From the NCBI GenBank assembly GCA_035693105.1, contig DASSHC010000451.1, positions 1 through 11,131 of the forward strand: a stretch of DNA of 11,131 nt. The letters run 5' to 3'. Position numbers and translations under genes: made by a program. The stretch comes from DASSHC01 sp035693105 (GTDB lineage Bacteria > Chloroflexota > Chloroflexia > Thermomicrobiales > Thermomicrobiaceae). Of this stretch, positions 1 through 6,902 are shown piece by piece (position 1 is the first letter of the stretch; each line of letters opens with the position of its first letter). The notes beneath the pieces were generated by a model. It saw nothing but the letters and a program-made list of their open reading frames with translations. It did not search any database and had not been told where the DNA came from.

Positions 1-377
1 ACGCCGGCCGCCTCGCCTGGCTGCGTCACCGAGGCGACGTGGCGCGCGGTCTCCTCGATCATGCTGATGAAGGGGACATCGACGGCGGCCTCGACCCGCG
101 GCAGGAAGGCGTGGGCCGTGTTGCAGGGCACGATAATGAAGTCGACGCCGGCCGCGGCCAGCCGCCGGGCTCCGGCGATCAGCTTCGGCGTCGGGTCCTC
201 GCCGCCGTGCAGCAGCGCGGTGGTGCGCTCGGGGATGCTCGGGTCGGCGTCGATGATCACGTGCAGGTGCTCCTGGTCGGTGCGCGCCGGCGTCACCTCG
301 ATGATTTTGCGGTAGAGATCCGCGGTCGCCAGCGGCCCCATGCCGCCCAGGATACCGATGACGGTGCCTCGGGCCAT
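1..377 (-). CDS. Aspartate/glutamate racemase family protein, N-terminal part
   Basis: The first 125 codons are visible and the gene continues beyond base 1. Cofactor-independent racemases of this family (PF01177) interconvert L- and D-aspartate or glutamate in the cytosol with two cysteines. The N-terminus reads MARGTVIGILGGMGPLAT, the glycine-rich opening typical of aspartate racemases, and residues 81-88 read IIVPCNTA, where C85 is the expected first catalytic cysteine. The second cysteine lies outside the window. The ATG at 377-375 shares one base with the TGA of the upstream JAMM gene (TGATG), so translation is probably coupled. Family assignment is strong. The substrate (aspartate, glutamate, hydantoin or another) cannot be decided from this fragment. 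Confidence 0.88.
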   Translation of the reverse strand, partial: MARGTVIGILGGMGPLATADLYRKIIEVTPARTDQEHLHVIIDADPSIPERTTALLHGGEDPTPKLIAGARRLAAAGVDFIIVPCNTAHAFLPRVEAAVDVPFISMIEETARHVASVTQPGEAAG

Positions 378-886
378 CAGACTCCCCCTTGCTCGCGCTC
401 GTGCGCCTGCTCGACGATGCGCACCGGCACGGGCCGCACCGGCGCTTCCCGCCCCTGGTCGCCGATCCGGTAGGCGCGCAGATCCGGAGAGGGACCGGCC
501 AGCGAAACGATGACCATCAGGGCATCGGGATAATAGTAGTACGCCAGATCGGTCTCCGACGGCTCGGCGGCGCTCCTGGGGTGGGAGTGATAGATCGCCC
601 CCAGCTCCCAGCCGTGACGCTCCATCTCGTTGAGCGCGGCCAGAACCTCCCCCGGATCCATATTGTAGCGGGTGGCGCTCCGCTCCGTGTTGGTGCCTTC
701 GAATATTTTGACCGGGCAGCCGTCGCGGTAGGCGATCAAGCCGCAGCCCTCCTCCGGCGCGACCCGCCGCAGGTGGTCCAGCATTTGTCGGTGGAGTGCC
801 GCGCTCAGGATGAACTCGTCCGCCGGTGCCACCAGCCCCGCCCCCACTCGCGCTGCCGGCCTCACGACGCCGGCCGCGGCCGCCAA
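377..886 (-). CDS. JAMM/MPN+ (M67 family) metallopeptidase
   Basis: This is a single-domain zinc protease-like protein of the Mov34/MPN/PAD-1 (JAB) family. Bacterial members cleave isopeptide or peptide bonds, for example trimming ubiquitin-like sulfur carriers such as ThiS, MoaD or CysO; the substrate here is unknown. The complete JAMM signature is present: E45/E46 in APEEGCGL, then H100 and H102 in IYHSHP, S110 and D113 in PSETD. The longest reading frame starts at a TTG (886) and carries an alanine/arginine-rich leader unlike the family. A GTG at 832-830, preceded by a GGGGGCGGGG stretch, would give 151 residues and start close to where the domain normally begins, so the first 18 codons are doubtful. 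Its stop overlaps the racemase start by one base. No ThiS, MoaD or ThiF gene is visible nearby. Confidence 0.88.
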   Translation of the reverse strand: MAAAAGVVRPAARVGAGLVAPADEFILSAALHRQMLDHLRRVAPEEGCGLIAYRDGCPVKIFEGTNTERSATRYNMDPGEVLAALNEMERHGWELGAIYHSHPRSAAEPSETDLAYYYYPDALMVIVSLAGPSPDLRAYRIGDQGREAPVRPVPVRIVEQAHEREQGGV

Positions 887-908
887 GTAGAATCAGGCGA
901 CGGGAGCG

Positions 909-914
909 ATTATA
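909..914 (-). promoter_or_regulatory. Candidate -10 element upstream of the JAMM gene
   Basis: On the minus strand this hexamer reads TATAAT, a perfect sigma70 -10, in otherwise very GC-rich DNA. Transcription would begin near 902, just upstream of the possible JAMM starts. No convincing -35 hexamer lies 16-18 bases upstream, where the sequence is a GCC repeat, so the call rests on the -10 alone. Confidence 0.35.
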
Positions 915-956
915 CGGCGCGCCCGCCGCCGCCGCCGTCCGAGAAGGGGGCCCTGG

Positions 957-1250
957 ATGTTCGTGGACGTGAGCTTCTTCGAGGTCGAGGAAGGCCTGGG
1001 CGACCTCTTCGAGCGCGACTTCGCCAGCGTCGTGGCGCAGGCGCGGGAGGCCGAGGGGTGCATCTCCTCGGAGCTGGTGCGGCTCGACGAGGAGCGGCGC
1101 TACGCCTGGATCGAGCGCTGGGCCAGCCGCGAGGAGCACAACCACTTCAACCAGATCCTCTTCGGCATGCTCCTCCCCGAGCGCCCCGACCTGGCCCGCT
1201 TCGCCCACCGCCTCTTCGAGCGCGACGCCGAGGGGTACGTGGTGGAGTAG
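957..1250 (+). CDS. Antibiotic biosynthesis monooxygenase (ABM)-like small protein
   Basis: A 97-residue protein with the layout of the dimeric alpha+beta barrel ABM fold (PF03992). It has an opening beta strand (MFVDVSFFEVEEG), a helix through residues 14-30, an EGCISSELVR segment that matches the typical 'EpGclsyel' strand, and YAWIERWASREEHNHF, the 'fvl.E.W.s.ea...H' strand-helix unit. Relatives include heme-degrading and quinol monooxygenases as well as many proteins of unknown role, so no reaction can be assigned. The ATG follows GAGAAGGGGG, a good ribosome binding site. The gene diverges from the JAMM gene and converges on the GTPase gene. Its stop lies 9 bases before the inverted-repeat element at 1260. 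I see no clear plus-strand promoter. Confidence 0.75.
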   Translation: MFVDVSFFEVEEGLGDLFERDFASVVAQAREAEGCISSELVRLDEERRYAWIERWASREEHNHFNQILFGMLLPERPDLARFAHRLFERDAEGYVVE

Positions 1251-1259
1251 GCGCTATTC

Positions 1260-1390
1260 TGTAGGGGCAGGCCCCGGTGCCTGCCCTCGCTGCCCTATCA
1301 CCGGTCTTCACCCAAGCCACCGACGTTTGCCTATCCTCCTGTTGCCGTGCCGTCAGAGCGACAGGGCAGGCACGGAGGTCTGCCCCTACA
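1260..1390. repeat. 131-bp inverted-repeat (MITE/REP-like) element
   Basis: The left arm at 1260-1287 (TGTAGGGGCAGGCCCCGG...) and the right arm at 1363-1390 are inverted copies matching at 25 of 28 positions. They enclose about 75 bp with no coding frame of note. The arms partly re-pair further in (TGCCCT...CGCT on both sides, with small gaps). The element fills most of the gap between the convergent ABM and GTPase genes, so its transcript could fold into a long hairpin and act as a two-way terminator. It encodes no transposase, and no clear target-site duplication is visible. Confidence 0.75.
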
Positions 1391-1422
1391 GCGAACAATT
1401 GTTGCGCCCGGCGTTCTCGCCG

Positions 1423-3189
1423 CTAGTCGCCCAGCACCCTGCGGGTGTCGCGCACCTCGGCTTCGACGCGGTCGAGGGCGGTGCTGGCGCGCTCCAGCTT
1501 CTCGCGCTCGCCGCGTACGAAGGCGCCGTAGGGGCCGACGGTGTCGCGCACCCGCGCCACCGAGCGCTCGATCTCGCGCTCGAACTGGTCGCTCAGCGTC
1601 TCGGTCAGCCGCTGCAGCAGCTCGGCCGAGCGGCGGCGCAGCAGCTCGCGCGCCTTGCGCTTGCGGTAGGGGAGGATCAAGAGCCCCAGCCCGCCGACCA
1701 TGATCGCCGCCAGGATGCCGGTCACGTCAAAGGCGACGGAGGTCGCCAGCGCCACCACCACCGCCCCCAGTCCGACCGCGCCGACCTCGACCAGCGCCGT
1801 GTGCGCCACCGCGTCGCGGATGCTGTCGGCGATGGCGCTCCCCTCGCGCTCGGGGTCGTAGCGCTGCAGCACTTCGTCGGCGCGGCGGCCGACCGCCTGC
1901 AGGACCGCCTGGCGGTCGTAGTGGAAGCTGCCGGCCGCCTCGCCCACCACCTCGCCGGTGTGGCGGTCCAGCTCGCGGCGCTCGATGTACTCGTGGACGG
2001 CTTGCCAGATCTGCAGGTCACGGCCGACCATCCAGTCGATCATCTCCTGCACCGCCTGGTCGATCTGGCGCTCGGTGTCGGACACCACCTGCTCTTCGAA
2101 GTCGGCGCGGATGCGCTCGCGGTTCATCAGGTCGACCACCCGCCCGATGCGAATGGTCTCCTCGAAGAATTCGTCCGCTCGATCGTTCATGCGGTGCACG
2201 ATCGTCTCGACGCGCGAGAGGTAGCCGGTGAAGTCGGCGCGCATCTCGGCGCGGTAGCTCTCCAGGCGCCGCTCGATCTGTTCGATCGTCTGGACATCGC
2301 GCGCCAGCACGCCCAGCCGCTCGCCGACCAGCGCGTGGTAGCGGGTCGCCAGTCGCTCGGCGATCCCCAGCGGGTTGAGGATCTTCAGCCGGATGCGGGC
2401 CTCCTGGTCGAGCGATTCGATCAGGAAGCGCTCGAAGGGGGCGAAATGGCTGGCCGCGCGCAGCCGCTCGCGCTCCGCCGGCTCCTGGCTCAGCTCGGCC
2501 TGGCGCGCCAACCGGCCGGAGAGGGCGAAGATCTCCGGCTGCAGGCCGAGCAGGCGCAGGGCGTTGTCGCGCACGAAGCGCTCGACCTGCTCGCGCTCGG
2601 CCTCGGTCTGCAAGAGGTCGATCTTGTTCACCACCAGCACGATCTTCTTGCCCCAGTCGCGGATCTCCTCCAGGAAGCGCCGCTCGCTCTCGGTGAAGGG
2701 TCGGTCGGCGGAGGTGACGAAGAGGACGAGATCGGCGCGCGGTACGAAGTTCTGCGAGAGAACCTCGTGCTCGCGCACGATAGCGTTGGTGCCGGGGGTA
2801 TCGACCAGCGTGACGTCCTGCAGCAGCGGCGCGGGGTAGCTGTGCTCGATCACGCCGTTGGCCAGCACGCGCTCGGCGGGCGCGGCGCCGTAGCGCAGCA
2901 GGTGGATGGCGCTGGTGGTGGGGGTGACGCCCTCGGGCATGACCTCGGCGCCGAGCAGGGTGTTGATCAGGGCCGACTTGCCCGAGTTGAACTCGCCCAC
3001 GATCACCAGCAGGAAGAAGGAGCGCAGCCGCTCGGCGGCGTCGATCAGGAGCGCGATGTCCTCGTCGCCGGCCGGCACCTCCTTGAGCGCCAGCACGAGC
3101 TGCTCCACGATGTGGGCGGCGCGCTCGCGCAGCTCCTCCTGCCGCTGGCTGAGAATCTGATCGGGCGGCAGCGCCGCCTGCTGGCTCAT
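1423..3189 (-). CDS. Bacterial dynamin-like GTPase
   Basis: A large membrane-associated GTPase of the dynamin superfamily (588 residues from the chosen start). Family members bind and remodel membranes using GTP; the role here is unknown. The G motifs are in order: G1 GEFNSGKS at 65-72, G2 threonines in TPTTS at 89-93, G3 DTPG at 130-133 and G4 NKID at 188-191. A long, charged, probably helical stalk follows (about 240-465). A hydrophobic hairpin at about 465-507 (ALVEVGAVGLGAVVVALATS and AAIMVGGLGLLILP) is the likely membrane paddle or anchor, and a basic coiled-coil C-terminus follows. The start ATG at 3189-3187 is preceded by AGAAGGAG at good spacing; an in-frame ATG 18 codons upstream has no such site. 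The gene lies 76 bases downstream of the HTH-citrate synthase on the same strand and may be cotranscribed with it. Confidence 0.9.
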   Translation of the reverse strand: MSQQAALPPDQILSQRQEELRERAAHIVEQLVLALKEVPAGDEDIALLIDAAERLRSFFLLVIVGEFNSGKSALINTLLGAEVMPEGVTPTTSAIHLLRYGAAPAERVLANGVIEHSYPAPLLQDVTLVDTPGTNAIVREHEVLSQNFVPRADLVLFVTSADRPFTESERRFLEEIRDWGKKIVLVVNKIDLLQTEAEREQVERFVRDNALRLLGLQPEIFALSGRLARQAELSQEPAERERLRAASHFAPFERFLIESLDQEARIRLKILNPLGIAERLATRYHALVGERLGVLARDVQTIEQIERRLESYRAEMRADFTGYLSRVETIVHRMNDRADEFFEETIRIGRVVDLMNRERIRADFEEQVVSDTERQIDQAVQEMIDWMVGRDLQIWQAVHEYIERRELDRHTGEVVGEAAGSFHYDRQAVLQAVGRRADEVLQRYDPEREGSAIADSIRDAVAHTALVEVGAVGLGAVVVALATSVAFDVTGILAAIMVGGLGLLILPYRKRKARELLRRRSAELLQRLTETLSDQFEREIERSVARVRDTVGPYGAFVRGEREKLERASTALDRVEAEVRDTRRVLGD

Positions 3190-3265
3190 CGGGTGCTGCT
3201 CCTTCTGGCAGGGAACGATACCCGGCCCACCGCCGGAACGCACGGCTCGTGCCGGACGCCGGCGC

Positions 3266-4504
3266 TCACGACGCCGCGCCTCCCCCTGGCGCTTCGGGCT
3301 CCACGCCGACGTAGCGGGCGCGCGGGCGGATCAGTTGGTCGGACTGGTACTGCTCCAGGGCGTGGGCGATCCAGCCGGCGGCGCGCCCGAGCGCCATCAG
3401 CGTCAGCGCCGTCCCGTCCGGCAGCCCGAGCGCGCGTGTCAGGCCGGCCAGCCCGAGGTCGATGTTCGGCCCCTCGTCGAGCAGCTCGCGCCCCGCCGCC
3501 TGCAGCGCGTCGAGCAGCCGCACCGCCTCGCTGCCCGGAAAGGCGTCGCGCGTCAAGCGCAGCAGCAGCGCGGCGCGCGGGTCGCCCTCGGGGTAGAGGC
3601 GGTGGCCGAAGCCGGGGATCGGCTCGCCCCGGCGCAGGCGGCTCCGGAGCACGTCGCGCGCCGCGCCCGGCTGGCCGACCTCGTGCAAGAGCGCCTCGAC
3701 GCGCCGGCTGACCCCGCCGTGCTTGACGCCCTGCAGCGCGCTCAAGCCCCCGAGCACGGCGGCGTAGAGCGGCGCGCCGGCCGAGGCGACGCAGCGCACG
3801 GTGAAGGAGGAGACGTTCAGCTCGTGGTCGGCCGAGAGGACCAGGGCCGCGTTCAAGAGCGCGGCCGCCGCCGGCTGCGTCGGCGCCCACTGGCGCTGCA
3901 GCGTGGCGGCGATGCCGCCCGCGACGGGCGACCCGCCGGCCGCCTCGCACACCAGCGACCGCAGGATGCGCGCGCCGGCGCGCGGCAGCGACCGAGGGTG
4001 CAGGTCGTAGGCGCGGGGATCGGCCGCCTGCAGGCGCGGTAGGAGGAGCTGGAAGCGCTCGATCGCCGGGAGGGCGGCATCCAGGGTCAGCGGTGAGCGC
4101 GGCGGCCCATCTGACGGCCAGTCGAGCGAGTGGTCGAGCGCGCCGGTCCAAAGGAGCGCGGCCACCTCCTCGATGGAATGGGAGCCGGCCAGCGCCAGCG
4201 CGTCGTGGCCGCGGTAGTAGAGCCGCCCATCGTGGATCAGGGTGATAGCCGACTCGAGCACGGCGCTGCCCCAGCTCAGCGCGGTGGCGGCCGCGCGGGC
4301 GGGGTCGTGCCGCTGCGCCTGTCGCTCTTGCAGCCGCCGCACGTCCTCGGCCCGGTAGCGCCGGGCGCGGCTGTGACTACCCCCATTGCCGGCTTCGGCG
4401 GGTTCGGAGTGGATCAGGCCGCGGCTGACGTAGGCGTAGAGGGTCGCCTGGGCGATGCCCAGCTCCTGGGCCGCCTCGGTCGCGCTGAGATAGCGCCGGG
4501 TCAT
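3266..4504 (-). CDS. Citrate synthase family protein with N-terminal MerR-like helix-turn-helix
   Basis: A 412-residue protein joining a DNA-binding-type domain to a citrate synthase domain. Residues 5-32 (YLSATEAAQELGIAQATLYA...) form a MerR/HTH_17-like helix-turn-helix, and RRYRAEDVRRL at 49-58 matches the following wing and helix. The synthase domain (about 75-400) condenses acetyl-CoA or a related acyl-CoA with oxaloacetate. The catalytic residues look intact: H227 (DHELN), H262 (KHGG), H301 (GFGH), D349 (PNIDL) and R374 (GRAAGW). It could therefore be an active enzyme, a substrate-sensing regulator or both; proteins of this architecture are known, but I recall no firm function. The ATG follows GGGAAGGAG with 8-base spacing. 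The gene diverges from a second citrate synthase, and the dynamin-like GTPase lies downstream. Confidence 0.92.
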   Translation of the reverse strand: MTRRYLSATEAAQELGIAQATLYAYVSRGLIHSEPAEAGNGGSHSRARRYRAEDVRRLQERQAQRHDPARAAATALSWGSAVLESAITLIHDGRLYYRGHDALALAGSHSIEEVAALLWTGALDHSLDWPSDGPPRSPLTLDAALPAIERFQLLLPRLQAADPRAYDLHPRSLPRAGARILRSLVCEAAGGSPVAGGIAATLQRQWAPTQPAAAALLNAALVLSADHELNVSSFTVRCVASAGAPLYAAVLGGLSALQGVKHGGVSRRVEALLHEVGQPGAARDVLRSRLRRGEPIPGFGHRLYPEGDPRAALLLRLTRDAFPGSEAVRLLDALQAAGRELLDEGPNIDLGLAGLTRALGLPDGTALTLMALGRAAGWIAHALEQYQSDQLIRPRARYVGVEPEAPGGGAAS

Positions 4505-4558
4505 CGTGCCGCTCCTTCCCGGTGCGCGTCCGCGCCGTCGCGGCCAAGGATGCCACGC

Positions 4559-4583
4559 ATTGATTCATTGATCAAGATTGACG
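4559..4583. promoter_or_regulatory. Candidate operator: TTGATCAA palindrome within ATTGA repeats
   Basis: This AT-richer patch sits in the 160-bp region between the divergent citrate synthase genes. It holds the perfect palindrome TTGATCAA (4568-4575) and three ATTGA copies starting at 4559, 4567 and 4577. The last copy merges with the -35 of the plus-strand promoter, so a protein bound here could control the second citrate synthase and possibly the first. The HTH domain of the adjacent citrate synthase is an obvious candidate ligand, but that is inference. Confidence 0.4.
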
Positions 4584-4607
4584 CCGCGCCGCGCGCGTGC
4601 CTAGACT
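4578..4607 (+). promoter_or_regulatory. Sigma70-type promoter for the second citrate synthase
   Basis: TTGACG (4578-4583) and TAGACT (4602-4607) are separated by 18 bases. Transcription would start near 4614, leaving a leader of about 50 bases before the ATG at 4665. The match is good for such GC-rich DNA. A divergent minus-strand promoter is less clear: TTGATC at 4575-4570, then 17 bases, then a weak CATCCT. Confidence 0.55.
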
Positions 4608-4664
4608 GAGCCCTGAGAGGCCGCCGCGCGCTGCCGGTGGCCGGAGCGAGCGTAGGAGCGGACC

Positions 4665-5819
4665 ATGAGCGCAGCCACACCACAGGCCACTGAGTTTCGA
4701 GCGGGGCTCGAAGGCGTCGTCGCCACCGTGACCGGGCTCAGCGACGTCGACGGGCAGGCGGGCGAGCTGATCCTGCGCGGCTTCCCGCTGCGGGAGATCG
4801 CCGGCCGGGCCACCTTTGAGGAGCTGGTCTACCTCTTCTGGCACGGAGACTTGCCGACCGCTCCGCAGTTGGCGAGCTTCCGCGCCGCGCTGGCCGCCCG
4901 GCGCGCGCTGCCGCAGGCGACCCATCAGTTGCTGGCGGCCGCCGCGGCGCGCGGCCTGCCGCCGATGGACGCCCTGCGCATGGCGGTCGACAGCCTCGGC
5001 CTCGAGCTGGCGGCGCGCGAGGACGACCTGGCCGTCGCCACCGGCCTGGTCGCGCGGCTGCCGGTGATCGTGGCGGCCTACAGCCGCGCCCGCTCCGGCC
5101 TGCCGCCGGTCGCGCCCGACCCGGCGCTGGGGCAGGCCGCCAACTACCTCTTCATGCTGAGCGGCGAGCCGCCCTCGGAGGCGCGCGTGCGCGCCCTCGA
5201 CACCTATCTGAATACCGTGATCGACCACGGGCTGAACGCCTCGACCTTCGCCGCGCGGGTGATCATCGCCACCCAGTCGGACCTCGTCTCGGCCATCGTC
5301 GGCGCGCTCGGCGCACTGAAGGGGCCGCTGCACGGCGGGGCGCCGGGGCCGGCGCTCGACATGGTCTTCGCGATCGGCAGCGCCGAGCGCGCCGAGCCCG
5401 AGCTGCGCGCCAGGCTGGAGCGCGGCGAGCGCCTGATGGGTTTCGGCCACCGCGTCTACAAGACGCGCGACCCGCGCGCCGACGTGCTGGCCGCCGCCGC
5501 CGCGCGCCTCTTCGACGCGGGCGCCGGCGATCCCCAGCTCTACGCGCTGGTGCGGGCGGTCGAGGAGCGGGCGCTGGCGCTCTTGGAGGAGTACAAGCCG
5601 GGGCGCAACCTGCGCCCCAACGTCGAGTTCTACACCGCGCTGCTGCTGCACGCGCTCGACCTGCCGCCCGAGCTCTTCACCCCCACCTTCGCCGTTAGCC
5701 GCGTGGCCGGCTGGCTGGCGCACTGCTTCGAGCAGCAGGCGGCCAATCGCCTGATCCGGCCCCTCTCGGCCTACAGCGGCCCGCGCGACCGGAAGTGGGT
5801 GGCGCTGGAGGAGCGGTGA
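4665..5819 (+). CDS. Citrate (or 2-methylcitrate) synthase
   Basis: A 384-residue type II-like citrate synthase of normal length without a DNA-binding domain. It condenses an acyl-CoA with oxaloacetate in the cytosol, feeding the TCA or methylcitrate cycle. Conserved parts in order: GLSDVDGQAGELILRG near the N-terminus, H188 in DHGLNAST, H223 in GPLHGGAPG, H262 in GFGHRVYKTRDPRA, R346 in SRVAGW and R365 in RLIRP. The position that is normally the catalytic aspartate (NVDF) reads NVEF, with glutamate at 321. The ATG is preceded by TAGGAG at 7-base spacing, and a TTGACG-18-TAGACT promoter lies upstream. It diverges from the HTH-fused citrate synthase and converges with the APH-fold kinase gene across an inverted-repeat element. 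Citrate versus methylcitrate specificity cannot be read from the sequence. Confidence 0.92.
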   Translation: MSAATPQATEFRAGLEGVVATVTGLSDVDGQAGELILRGFPLREIAGRATFEELVYLFWHGDLPTAPQLASFRAALAARRALPQATHQLLAAAAARGLPPMDALRMAVDSLGLELAAREDDLAVATGLVARLPVIVAAYSRARSGLPPVAPDPALGQAANYLFMLSGEPPSEARVRALDTYLNTVIDHGLNASTFAARVIIATQSDLVSAIVGALGALKGPLHGGAPGPALDMVFAIGSAERAEPELRARLERGERLMGFGHRVYKTRDPRADVLAAAAARLFDAGAGDPQLYALVRAVEERALALLEEYKPGRNLRPNVEFYTALLLHALDLPPELFTPTFAVSRVAGWLAHCFEQQAANRLIRPLSAYSGPRDRKWVALEER

Positions 5820-5833
5820 GCAGCCGGGCGGCC

Positions 5834-5978
5834 CTCATCCCCCCCCGCCCGGACGGAGCCTTCTCCCAATGCTGGGAGAAGGGGAGCAGCTACAGGAACA
5901 TCCGGATGTTCCCCCGACGTTCTCCCCTCTCCCAGCATTGGCTCGCACGGAGCCGTCCGGAGAGGGGCCGGGGGTGAG
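5834..5978. repeat. 145-bp inverted-repeat element with a central 18-bp palindrome
   Basis: The outer arms start CTCA and end TGAG, with C-rich and G-rich tracts inside them. GGACGG recurs inverted, then CCAATGCTGGGAGA (with AGGGGAG or GGGGAG) recurs inverted, and the centre is the perfect palindrome GGAACATCCGGATGTTCC (5895-5912). A local hairpin also forms, with stem CTTCTCCC/GGGAGAAG at 5860-5867 and 5874-5881. The element lies between the convergent citrate synthase and APH-fold kinase genes and probably terminates both transcripts. It is unrelated in sequence to the element at 1260-1390 and contains no gene of its own. Confidence 0.75.
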
Positions 5979-5984
5979 TGCGCG

Positions 5985-6902
5985 TCAGGCCAGGATCTCC
6001 GCGACCGTGCGCCAGGCGTCGCGCACGCCGGCCGGGTTCGTCTCCATATAGTAGGGGATGAAGATCAGCGCCCAGGAGAGCGCCCAGCCGCGCCCGCGCG
6101 CCCAGGTCGCGTCGTCGACCGCCAGCGCCGTGCGGAACGCATCCCGGCTCGCGCCGGTGAAGAGCGTCCAGGCGGCCATCAGATCGCAGGCGGGGTCGCC
6201 CACGCCCAGGCAGCCGAAGTCGATGACGGCGCTGAGCCGGCCCGCGTCGGTCAGAAGATTCCCGGCGAGCAGATCGCCGTGGATCCAGACGGGCGGGCCG
6301 TGCCATGCCGGCGCCTGGAGGGCGGCTTCCCAGGCAGCCGTCGCCGCGCCGGCGTCGAGCCTCCCCCGTAGTGAGGCGATCGCCTCCCGGACCGAGGCAT
6401 CGCGCCGCGCCAGGGGAGCGCCACGGAAGGAGTTGTGCGCGCCGGGGCCCGGCCCGCCGCTGGGATCGATCCGCCGCAGGGCGGCGATGAAGCGCGCCAG
6501 CTCCGTCGCCGCCTGGCGCGGGTCGGCGAGGTGCTCGCTGGCGGCGTTCTCCCCGGGGAGCCAGCGGTAGACCGACCAGGGCCAGGGGTAGCCCTGGCCT
6601 GGCGCGCCCTGCGCCAGCGGGACCGGGATGGCCAGCGGCAGGTGCGGGGCGAGCCGCGGCAGCCAGCGCTGCTCCTTCTCCACCTGTCCCGTCGCCGACT
6701 GAATGCGGGGCAGGCGCACGGCGAGATCCGCGCCCAGCCGGTAGAGCGCGTTGTCCGTCCCGGCGGAGGGGACCGGCGCGAGCGGCAGCTCCGCCCAGCG
6801 GGGAAACTGCGCGGCGAGCAGGCGATGGACGAGCGACGCGTCGATGTCCAGCTCGCCGGCGTGCATCTTCCTCGCGGGCCCGCGCGGCTCCTGGCCGGTC
6901 AT
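5985..6902 (-). CDS. APH-fold small-molecule kinase (aminoglycoside phosphotransferase family)
   Basis: A 305-residue protein of the APH/choline kinase fold (PF01636), which transfers phosphate from ATP to a small-molecule hydroxyl. N-lobe signs are SAGTDNALYRLG (45-57, ATP loop) and AVRLPR (61-66). Catalytic signs are HGDLLAGNLL, with H208, D210 and N215 (Brenner motif), and the metal-binding D228 of VIDFG. GDPACDLMAAW at 235-245 is also typical. Many chromosomal members are not resistance enzymes, so aminoglycoside modification should not be assumed. Its ATG overlaps the phosphofructokinase stop by four bases (ATGA), so it is the second gene of that operon and probably translationally coupled. 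An in-frame ATG at residue 13 is a less likely start. Confidence 0.88.
   Translation of the reverse strand: MTGQEPRGPARKMHAGELDIDASLVHRLLAAQFPRWAELPLAPVPSAGTDNALYRLGADLAVRLPRIQSATGQVEKEQRWLPRLAPHLPLAIPVPLAQGAPGQGYPWPWSVYRWLPGENAASEHLADPRQAATELARFIAALRRIDPSGGPGPGAHNSFRGAPLARRDASVREAIASLRGRLDAGAATAAWEAALQAPAWHGPPVWIHGDLLAGNLLTDAGRLSAVIDFGCLGVGDPACDLMAAWTLFTGASRDAFRTALAVDDATWARGRGWALSWALIFIPYYMETNPAGVRDAWRTVAEILA

Noticed and set aside
1394..1403. AACAATTGTT palindrome beside the first inverted-repeat element
   Set aside because: It is a clean 10-bp palindrome, but it lies after the ends of both convergent genes with no partner site, so I assign no role.
3240..3252. GCACG/CGTGC hairpin between the HTH-citrate synthase and the GTPase gene
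   Set aside because: The stem is only five base pairs with a three-base loop and no T tract, too weak to call a terminator.
1327..3711. Very long plus-strand open frame opposite the GTPase and citrate synthase genes
   Set aside because: Long antisense frames are expected in such GC-rich DNA. The translation is low-complexity and crosses two well-supported genes, with no ribosome binding site of note.
4572..5723. 383-codon minus-strand frame opposite the second citrate synthase
   Set aside because: It is a shadow of a gene with unmistakable citrate synthase motifs; its own translation is repetitive Gln/Arg/Gly sequence resembling no family.
5985..6902. Antibiotic resistance gene call for the APH-fold kinase
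   Set aside because: Only the general fold motifs are visible, and the operon context with phosphofructokinase points to metabolism. A resistance claim is not supported.
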